Below, one piece after another: positions 7,224 through 12,161 of a stretch of DNA of 12,161 nucleotides. The DNA is from Campylobacteraceae bacterium. GTDB taxonomy: Bacteria > Campylobacterota > Campylobacteria > Campylobacterales > Sulfurovaceae. A model generated the notes under the pieces. It did not search any database. It saw only the letters and a program-made list of their open reading frames with translations, and had not been told where the DNA came from. Every line of letters starts with the position of its first letter. Position 1 is the stretch's first letter. Both the position numbers and the translations under genes were made by a program. Location: contig JALSQB010000098.1 of assembly GCA_026985655.1 (NCBI GenBank), positions 1 through 12,161 on the forward strand, read 5' to 3'.

Positions 7224-8324
7224 ATGAATCTATTGTTTGATGTATCGACATGTGTTCGAGCTACTTCAAAGTTTTCAGAGTGTACTAAGTGTCTTGATAT
7301 TTGTCCTGTAGATACAATTGAATTTGTTGAAAATATTCCTGCTTTTACCCCATCAGCATGTATTACTTGTGGTGGTTGTGTGGGAGTTTGTCCTACTGAA
7401 TCTTTTTCTCTTTCAGGTTTTTCTACGATTGAGTTCTTTTTTAAATTTTTAGAAGAGAAATCCAATACGCTAACATGTCAGAAAGACCTCTACTGTTGTC
7501 TTTCTGTGTTAAGTGTGGAGCATTTAATCTCTATGGCAATTGCTTCAGATGAAGCAGTGGTTATGGATGTAGAAGGGTGTAGTTGTGGAGGAGAGAGTGA
7601 TAATCTTCAAAATCAGTTACGTGAAAATATAGAAGAGGCGAACTTTATTTTGTCTTCTTTTTCACAAAAAGAGATTCTTATTAAATCATTGGAAAATGAG
7701 GCTATTGTAAAAGAAGAAGCAGTAAAGGTTGCAAGCAGACGTTCACTGTTTACCTTAAAAGGTGCGATTAAAAGCAAACAAGAGTTTGATGAAGCCGTTG
7801 ATGCTGATGAACTTAAAGCTTTTGGTATTGATGTGGGGGATATTTCTAAAATTAGAAATAAAGTGATTCCAGATAAGAGAAAATTACTTTTTTCTGTATT
7901 GAAACGCCTAGACAAACCAGAGCGTTATGAGATTATTCCTACTGAAGAGATTAATTTTACGTCGCAAAAGTTTGTCGATGAAAGTTGTACTAACTGTCAA
8001 ATTTGTTATAGAATTTGTCCAACAGGTGCATTAAATTCAAACAGTAAATTCTCTCTAATTAATTTTGACTCTATGTTATGTGTGAAGTGTCATCTTTGTC
8101 ATGATGTTTGTGAACCTAATGCCATTCAACTCCAAGCAGGTTATGAAATAAAAGAGATGTTTGAACCACAACAGCGAACCTTGGCAACTTTTGATGTACA
8201 GCGTTGTAATGAATGTGGTAATTATTTTACTTATACAGGTGGTGTAAAAGAGTGTCTTCGTTGTAAAATTGAAGAGGAAGAGGCGAAAGAACTTCATGAT
8301 TTAGCACGTCAAAGGAGAAGTTAA
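7224..8324 (+). CDS. Cytoplasmic multi-cluster ferredoxin-like protein (four [4Fe-4S] motifs plus extra Cys motifs)
   Basis: This 366-aa protein has no signal peptide or membrane segment. Two ferredoxin-type pairs are seen. The N-terminal pair is C10...C20-x2-C23-x3-C27-P and C46-x2-C49-x2-C52-x3-C56-P. The C-terminal pair is C255-x2-C258-x2-C261-x3-C265-P and C286-x2-C289-x2-C292-x3-C296-E-P. Between them lie extra Cys residues (C85, C91, C92 and the C119-S-C121-G-G motif), then a charged helical linker. A zinc-ribbon-like C328-x2-C331...C344-x2-C347 precedes a charged C-terminal helix. Such proteins can move electrons in the cytoplasm, for example to cofactor assembly or to a soluble partner. 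This enzyme's own electron path is periplasm to membrane, so the need for a cytoplasmic ferredoxin is unexplained. The first motif's ten-residue gap after C10 is unusual. The start is coupled to torD, and the stop overlaps the next ATG. Confidence 0.85.
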   Translation: MNLLFDVSTCVRATSKFSECTKCLDICPVDTIEFVENIPAFTPSACITCGGCVGVCPTESFSLSGFSTIEFFFKFLEEKSNTLTCQKDLYCCLSVLSVEHLISMAIASDEAVVMDVEGCSCGGESDNLQNQLRENIEEANFILSSFSQKEILIKSLENEAIVKEEAVKVASRRSLFTLKGAIKSKQEFDEAVDADELKAFGIDVGDISKIRNKVIPDKRKLLFSVLKRLDKPERYEIIPTEEINFTSQKFVDESCTNCQICYRICPTGALNSNSKFSLINFDSMLCVKCHLCHDVCEPNAIQLQAGYEIKEMFEPQQRTLATFDVQRCNECGNYFTYTGGVKECLRCKIEEEEAKELHDLARQRRS

Positions 8325-8788
8325 TGAGACCTGAAGAGATTAAGCCTGATACGGAGCTTTGTACGATTTTAGGTTATAACGCCCAAACAGGAAAATGTAG
8401 AAAATATTTTAACCGATGTTTAAAAGAAAATGGGCTTAATGCTACGGCAATTGCTTTGAACATCAAAGAGGAACATTTTGAATACATTATGACAAATTTA
8501 GCTGAATCTAAAGTTCAAAAAATGATTATAGAACAAGAGTTTTCTCAAAATATTATAGCTTTTTGTGATACATTAGATGAATGTGCGAAAGTAAAAAAAA
8601 ATGTAGATTTTGTAGAAGTTATTGATGGTAAAATCATAGGATATTGTCTTGATAATGCCATAGAAACGTACATAGAAAATCCAAAATTTGTAGATGCAAA
8701 CATACGTCTAGCGATGAAAATGATGTTACTGGCTAACCGTTGGTACAAAGCAAAAATAGAGATGGATTTAATTCCGACCATGATATAG
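8324..8788 (+). CDS. AroE-like substrate-binding domain protein without an NADP domain (putative)
   Basis: This 154-aa protein overlaps the ferredoxin stop by one base (TAATG). Residues 12-110 follow the layout of the shikimate dehydrogenase N-terminal domain: LCTILGYNAQTGKCRKYFNRCLKENGL at the Rossmann-like start, an LNIKEEHFEYIMTNL segment, then LDECAKV...DGKIIGYCLD where AroE has LDE-x2-A-x5-NT-x4-DGKLxGYNTD. Asp110 aligns with the AroE catalytic Asp. The NVTIPHK catalytic Lys position (around 66-73) and the Ser-x-Ser shikimate motif (around 20-24) are lost. The whole NADP-binding domain is absent; the last 40 residues could correspond to AroE's C-terminal helices. It therefore cannot be a working shikimate dehydrogenase and is more likely a binding or scaffolding protein. 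The similarity was judged by eye, so this could also be an unrelated fold. The context suggests a role in enzyme maturation. Confidence 0.55.
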   Translation: MRPEEIKPDTELCTILGYNAQTGKCRKYFNRCLKENGLNATAIALNIKEEHFEYIMTNLAESKVQKMIIEQEFSQNIIAFCDTLDECAKVKKNVDFVEVIDGKIIGYCLDNAIETYIENPKFVDANIRLAMKMMLLANRWYKAKIEMDLIPTMI

Positions 8789-8798
8789 AGGAGATGAA

Positions 8799-9266
8799 AT
8801 GAAAAAATTTGAAGATTTAGAGAATTTAAGAGCAGAATTTGATGCGATGAGTAACATGAGTGATGAGTATTGTAATGATGGTTCTTGTCCTACCGATGAA
8901 GAGGCAGATTTAAAGGATTATCCTTCCTATACAGAAGCACTCTATGCGAAGATTGTTGCTCCAAATGTCAGTGGTATTTATTTGTCACGTTGGGATATTA
9001 AAGAGATAGCAGGCAAAGCAGGGGATTCGATGGCAATCCACCCAAGAAAGCGTATGTTTGAGCTACTGATGAAATTTGCTGTAAGCCAAGAACGAATGTC
9101 ATTGGTCTTAGACGCGTTAGAAGAACATATGCTTGACAAGATAAATATTTATCAAGAGATAGCCGATAATTACCCTTATTCAGCACCAATTTTTGAGGAG
9201 AAAATCACTAAGGCAGAAGCAACCATTAAGCTCTTTCCACAGATATTGAAAGAGTATTTTAACTAA
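8799..9266 (+). CDS. Hypothetical protein of the accessory operon (155 aa)
   Basis: I do not recognise this family. The protein is small, mainly helical in appearance and without signal or membrane segment. It opens with an acidic stretch and two Cys residues (C25 and C30, spaced C-x4-C), then has a more conserved-looking core LSRWDIKEIAGKAGD and helices rich in charged residues with Met-Leu faces. A strong GAGGAGAT site precedes the ATG by a few bases and supports the start. It sits 10 bp after the AroE-like gene, and its stop overlaps the next gene's ATG, so it is translated with the accessory module. A structural or chaperone-like role beside TorD is possible; no function is claimed. Confidence 0.8.
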   Translation: MKKFEDLENLRAEFDAMSNMSDEYCNDGSCPTDEEADLKDYPSYTEALYAKIVAPNVSGIYLSRWDIKEIAGKAGDSMAIHPRKRMFELLMKFAVSQERMSLVLDALEEHMLDKINIYQEIADNYPYSAPIFEEKITKAEATIKLFPQILKEYFN

Positions 9267-9739
9267 TGCCTCTGAATGATATATTATTTAAAATAACCAA
9301 AGCCCTCTCTTTAGAACATAATCAGATAATCGAAGCATATAAGCTAGCTAATTTTGAGATGAGTGAAGAGAGATTGGTCAGTATTTTAAAACGCAGACAA
9401 GATAAAGGGTATGAGGAAGCAAGTTTTGAAGAGTTAGGCGTATTTCTTGATGGTTTAGTGCTTTTAAAGCGAGGAACTTCTAATAAACCCAGTCATGAAG
9501 AGGAAGTTCTTGAACTCACTAATAATTTAATTTTAAAGAAAATCCGTGTGGCGATGGAGCTAAAAGAGACTGAATTAGTGATTCTTTTTGCTTTAGCTGA
9601 AGTCTCCATTACAAAAAGACAAATAGGCTCTCTTTTTAGAAAAGAGGGAAATAAAAACTTTAAAGCTTGTTCCGATGAATTATTAATGGCATTCTTAGAC
9701 GGACTTGATGAATTTTATTATGATGGAGAAGAGATATAA
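9266..9739 (+). CDS. DUF1456 family protein (YehS-like)
   Basis: This 157-aa protein has the DUF1456 architecture of two homologous helical repeats, residues 3-66 and about 86-150. Each repeat has an N/D-I/L-L-x-K-I opening, a conserved LANFEMS/LAEVSIT turn, a short L-x-x-x-x-K-x-x-N/Y-x-E/K-A/C segment and an FLDGL end. E. coli YehS is about the same length. The family's biochemical role is not established. Its start overlaps the upstream stop (TAATG), so it is coupled to the 155-aa gene. The genes after it switch to regulation. Finding it inside a molybdoenzyme maturation unit suggests a link with that process, which is inference from position only. Confidence 0.82.
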   Translation: MPLNDILFKITKALSLEHNQIIEAYKLANFEMSEERLVSILKRRQDKGYEEASFEELGVFLDGLVLLKRGTSNKPSHEEEVLELTNNLILKKIRVAMELKETELVILFALAEVSITKRQIGSLFRKEGNKNFKACSDELLMAFLDGLDEFYYDGEEI

Positions 9740-9751
9740 TTTAGCTATACT
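9735..9751 (+). promoter_or_regulatory. Possible promoter before the sensor gene (tandem -10-like boxes)
   Basis: TATAAT (9735-9740) overlaps the DUF1456 stop region, and TATACT (9746-9751) follows, both just upstream of the sensor ATG at 9758. No Shine-Dalgarno sequence precedes that ATG. If the second box is used, transcription would start at or near the ATG and give a leaderless mRNA. The region is AT-rich, so the match could be chance. Confidence 0.25.
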
Positions 9752-9757
9752 TATAGT

Positions 9758-10864
9758 ATGAAACATATTTCAAAGTTATACTTTATTATTATTGCTATTA
9801 TTTTACTTGTACTCTCTATTTCTATTTTATTTTTTTTAAAAGAGAGTAAAAATGATAAACTTCAAGAGTTAAGTCGTTATATTATTGATGATTTTCAAAA
9901 AGGCTTAGCTTATGAAAATGCCGATTTACTCTCTTTCTCCTTAGCACTCTCTGAAAATGGTGCTTTGAAAAATGCCATTACGTCAGACAATGAACAACAA
10001 GCGTATGAAATTTTAAGTGAAATTAGCAAACGTTTTAAAAAATATACCTCAATCAAAACCCTTCGTTTACAAGTTTTTGATAATGATTTTTTCATTTTTG
10101 CACAGAGTTGGGGAAACGCTTCAGCAGGTATGCCTATGTGGTGGTTTCGAGATGATTTAAAAAAATTAAGGTACAATAAACGACCAAAAGTTGGGGTAGA
10201 AAGAGGAAGAAGATTAACCTTTAAAGCGACAATTCCTATTAGAAATGGAAAAGAAAATATTGGTTATTTGGAAGTAATTAAATTTATTGATGAATTTGCT
10301 AAAAAACTACATCAACAAGGCATTGAACTTTTTGCGTTGATGGATACAAAATATCTTGAAGATTCTCCATTGATGAGAGATTTTCCATTTTTAAATAAGT
10401 ATGTAATTGCTAACAGTAATTTTAATAAAAAATTAAAATTTAAAGCAGATTTACTTGATTGGGAGGAGTTAGAGAGTATGGGATATTTTTATAGAGACAA
10501 AATACTCTATATTTTAGAGCCTATGTATAATGGGCAAAGAGAGGAGATTGGTAAATATTTGATGGTTTTACCCCCTAAATCTGTTGAGTATTATCAAAAA
10601 AGTTATCAAAATGTTGCTCCTTTTACCCGACTTAGTGATAAAGATGTTTACAAAGTTGTAAAACTTTGGGAAAATCCATCGGGAAGTTACCGAAATAGAA
10701 AAGATAAAAATCTAATAGAGTGGCTATCTAAACTTCACGAAGAAGATAAAGTGAGCTTAAAAAAAGAGGCAAAAGCGATGTTAGAAAATTATAATAAAGA
10801 TGAATTAATAGATATTATTATACAAAATGAACATCAAAATAAAAAAATAGGGACAATAGAGTGA
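9758..10864 (+). CDS. Membrane-anchored sensor protein with extracytoplasmic domain and no transmitter domain
   Basis: This 368-aa protein has one strongly hydrophobic N-terminal segment (about residues 7-27) after a short basic start, so the rest should face the periplasm. A long helix (about residues 30-90) leads into an alpha/beta region with Cache-like features: LRLQVFDND, then a WWFRDDL segment, a FKATIPIRNGKENIGYLEVIKF strand-turn-strand, and DTKYL. This looks like a small-molecule sensor domain similar to double-Cache proteins. No HisKA/ATPase, GGDEF, EAL, HAMP or methyl-accepting region is present; the C-terminal 90 residues are charged and helical. It lies 18 bp after DUF1456 and overlaps the response-regulator start by four bases (GTGA), so it is probably the sensing partner of the following kinase. 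The domain class is uncertain. Confidence 0.7.
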   Translation: MKHISKLYFIIIAIILLVLSISILFFLKESKNDKLQELSRYIIDDFQKGLAYENADLLSFSLALSENGALKNAITSDNEQQAYEILSEISKRFKKYTSIKTLRLQVFDNDFFIFAQSWGNASAGMPMWWFRDDLKKLRYNKRPKVGVERGRRLTFKATIPIRNGKENIGYLEVIKFIDEFAKKLHQQGIELFALMDTKYLEDSPLMRDFPFLNKYVIANSNFNKKLKFKADLLDWEELESMGYFYRDKILYILEPMYNGQREEIGKYLMVLPPKSVEYYQKSYQNVAPFTRLSDKDVYKVVKLWENPSGSYRNRKDKNLIEWLSKLHEEDKVSLKKEAKAMLENYNKDELIDIIIQNEHQNKKIGTIE

Positions 10865-11520
10865 GAATACTTATTTTAGAAGATGAGAGTATCTTAGCAA
10901 TCTCTATGCAAGAGTTTTTAGAAGATTCTGGTTATGAAGTGGTACATTATATAAATTCTGAACAAGCTTTTGATGCTATTTATGATAAACCTTTTGATTT
11001 GTTACTGCTTGATGTGCAGGTAGCAGGAGAACAAAATGGTTTTGAGCTTTTGTCTTCTTTGCGTAAGGCAGATATTTGTACGCCTGCTATTTTTATCACC
11101 TCTTTGACAGACATAGGACATCTTACCAAGGGGTATGCTTGTGGTGGGTGTGACTATATTCGTAAACCATTTGATTTAGCCGAGCTCAAACTCAGAGTAG
11201 AACAAGCCATACAATTACACTGTTTTAACACCTCTGACAATTTAATTGATTTGGCATTTAATTATAAATTTGATACAAAAAAAATACAACTTACTCTAAA
11301 CGATGAAGTGGTTACTTTGGGTAAAACAGAGGGTAAACTTTTGGAGCTTCTTGTAAAACATAGAGGTTCGGTAGTAACCTATGAGATGTTTTGGGAAGAA
11401 GTTTGGGGAGAGTGGATAGAGCCTACAAACATTCGTGTACAGGTAGGTAACTTACGTAAAAAGCTTAAAGAAGATTTTATAAAAAATGTTCGTGGTATAG
11501 GATATAGTATTGACCTTTAA
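10861..11520 (+). CDS. OmpR/PhoB-family response regulator
   Basis: This 219-aa protein has a receiver domain (1-115) and a winged-helix DNA-binding domain (about 130-219). Acidic residues E7-D8 and the phospho-acceptor Asp51 (LLLLDVQ), Thr80 (FITS) and Lys102 (RKPF) are the standard receiver residues. The C-terminal domain has GKTEGKLLELLVKHRGSVVTYEMF, and NIRVQVGNLRKKL is the OmpR recognition helix; it ends in the family's RGIGY. The start is GTG at 10861, overlapping the sensor stop. It also overlaps the downstream kinase start by 11 bp. It probably controls the molybdoenzyme genes in answer to the kinase; the operator site is not identified. Confidence 0.93.
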   Translation: MRILILEDESILAISMQEFLEDSGYEVVHYINSEQAFDAIYDKPFDLLLLDVQVAGEQNGFELLSSLRKADICTPAIFITSLTDIGHLTKGYACGGCDYIRKPFDLAELKLRVEQAIQLHCFNTSDNLIDLAFNYKFDTKKIQLTLNDEVVTLGKTEGKLLELLVKHRGSVVTYEMFWEEVWGEWIEPTNIRVQVGNLRKKLKEDFIKNVRGIGYSIDL

Positions 11521-12161
11521 TTCCAAAAAATTTGCTTTTAAATATGCCAGTATCTATACCTCTATTTTGGCTGTTATCTTAATCACACCTCTTGTTATCT
11601 ATGTGATGTTGCTTTTACAGATAGACAAAGCTAAAGTAGAACTCTCTTTAGAAGAGCAGTCAAAACGGGTTATCTCTTCGATGCAAGGCTACAACAACAA
11701 AGAAAAAGTTTATCACTTCCCACGATATAAAGACTATAGTACGGCGTTATACACCAATCAATACCAAGAACTTTTTTCCACACTCAATTTTGAACCTAAT
11801 GCTTTTACTAATGGCTTTTACATACAAGGAGATAATTATTATCTAATCTATTCATTACCTGATGAATATTATTTTGGGGCTAAGTATTTATTGGTTTCAA
11901 CAAAACATACAGCCAATGAGATTTACTTTTTTTCACTTTTAACGGTATTGGGTATTTTATTGATGCTTTTTATTTTTTCTCTTTTACTTCTGAAAAATTT
12001 TTCTGCTCCTTTTGAAATGATGAATAAAAAATTGGATAATTTTATAAAAGATTCGATGCACGAGATTAATACCCCTTTAAGTATTATTAATCTTAATACC
12101 GATCTTTTTGCCAATAAATATGGTGATAATAAATATCTACAACGTATTAAGTCTGCATCAA
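11510..12161 (+). CDS. Sensor histidine kinase, 3'-truncated by the window edge (TTG start)
   Basis: The open frame runs from an in-frame TAG (11498-11500) to the window end. It has no usable ATG before the first membrane segment. I assign TTG at 11510, which has AGGA (11499-11502) at good spacing and overlaps the regulator stop. About 217 residues are visible: a first membrane segment (about 12-36), an extracytoplasmic region of about 100 residues, a second membrane segment (about 139-161), and the dimerisation/phosphorylation box with His184 in DSMHEINTPLSII. The ATP-binding domain lies outside the window. The small loop and the separate sensor gene upstream suggest the ligand signal may come through the partner protein. 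Kinase identity is secure; the start is likely but not certain. Confidence 0.85.
   Translation, partial: MTFNSKKFAFKYASIYTSILAVILITPLVIYVMLLLQIDKAKVELSLEEQSKRVISSMQGYNNKEKVYHFPRYKDYSTALYTNQYQELFSTLNFEPNAFTNGFYIQGDNYYLIYSLPDEYYFGAKYLLVSTKHTANEIYFFSLLTVLGILLMLFIFSLLLLKNFSAPFEMMNKKLDNFIKDSMHEINTPLSIINLNTDLFANKYGDNKYLQRIKSAS

Noticed and set aside
7205..7465. 86-codon open frame on the - strand across the torD/ferredoxin junction
   Set aside because: It is antisense to the Cys-rich start of the ferredoxin gene and has no independent support.
8324..8788. Calling the small AroE-like protein a truncated shikimate dehydrogenase pseudogene
   Set aside because: The gene is coupled at its start, has no internal stop, and is followed closely by a gene with a strong ribosome-binding site; the missing residues look like divergence, not decay.
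1..12161. CRISPR arrays, insertion sequences, tRNA or rRNA genes and attachment sites
   Set aside because: No regularly spaced repeats, transposase-like frames, terminal repeats or RNA gene signatures were seen on either strand.

Overview
The window is AT-rich, with closely packed, often overlapping genes. Its content points to a Campylobacterota (Sulfurimonas/Sulfurovum/Arcobacter-like) bacterium. This is inferred from gene content and style (low GC, TTG/GTG starts, respiratory molybdoenzyme, OmpR-type two-component genes), not from a database match.

Left edge (1-1159): the 3' part of fabH (fatty-acid initiation) runs off the left border on the + strand. It converges with a small DUF309-family gene on the - strand that starts with TTG. 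The gap between them holds only a short inverted repeat.

Centre (1160-6487): a 212-bp divergent intergenic region carries a perfect TATAAT and a 10-bp-arm inverted repeat. It precedes a three-gene operon in the order B-C-A: a four-cluster [4Fe-4S] electron-transfer subunit, an NrfD-type membrane quinone-interacting subunit, and a very large (1116 aa) Tat-exported molybdopterin catalytic subunit with a Cys Mo ligand. This is a periplasm-facing complex-iron-sulfur molybdoenzyme (CISM) of the polysulfide/tetrathionate reductase type. Its real substrate cannot be read from the sequence. The operon ends in a near-perfect 30-nt palindrome that looks like an intrinsic, possibly bidirectional, terminator.

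Right half (6488-12161): a second transcription unit with its own likely promoter. In order: a TorD-family chaperone; a 366-aa cytoplasmic protein with four [4Fe-4S] motifs plus extra Cys motifs; a small protein resembling an isolated shikimate-dehydrogenase (AroE) substrate-binding domain without its NADP domain; an unrecognised 155-aa helical protein; a DUF1456 (YehS-like) protein; a one-TM sensor protein with no kinase domain; an OmpR-family response regulator; and a histidine kinase that starts at TTG and runs off the right border.

Working model (inference): the kinase, regulator and separate sensor detect an electron acceptor or donor (perhaps a sulfur compound) and control the B-C-A enzyme. 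The TorD-like protein matures the catalytic subunit before Tat export. The ferredoxin, AroE-like, 155-aa and DUF1456 genes form a conserved-looking but poorly understood accessory module, which is the most novel part of the window.
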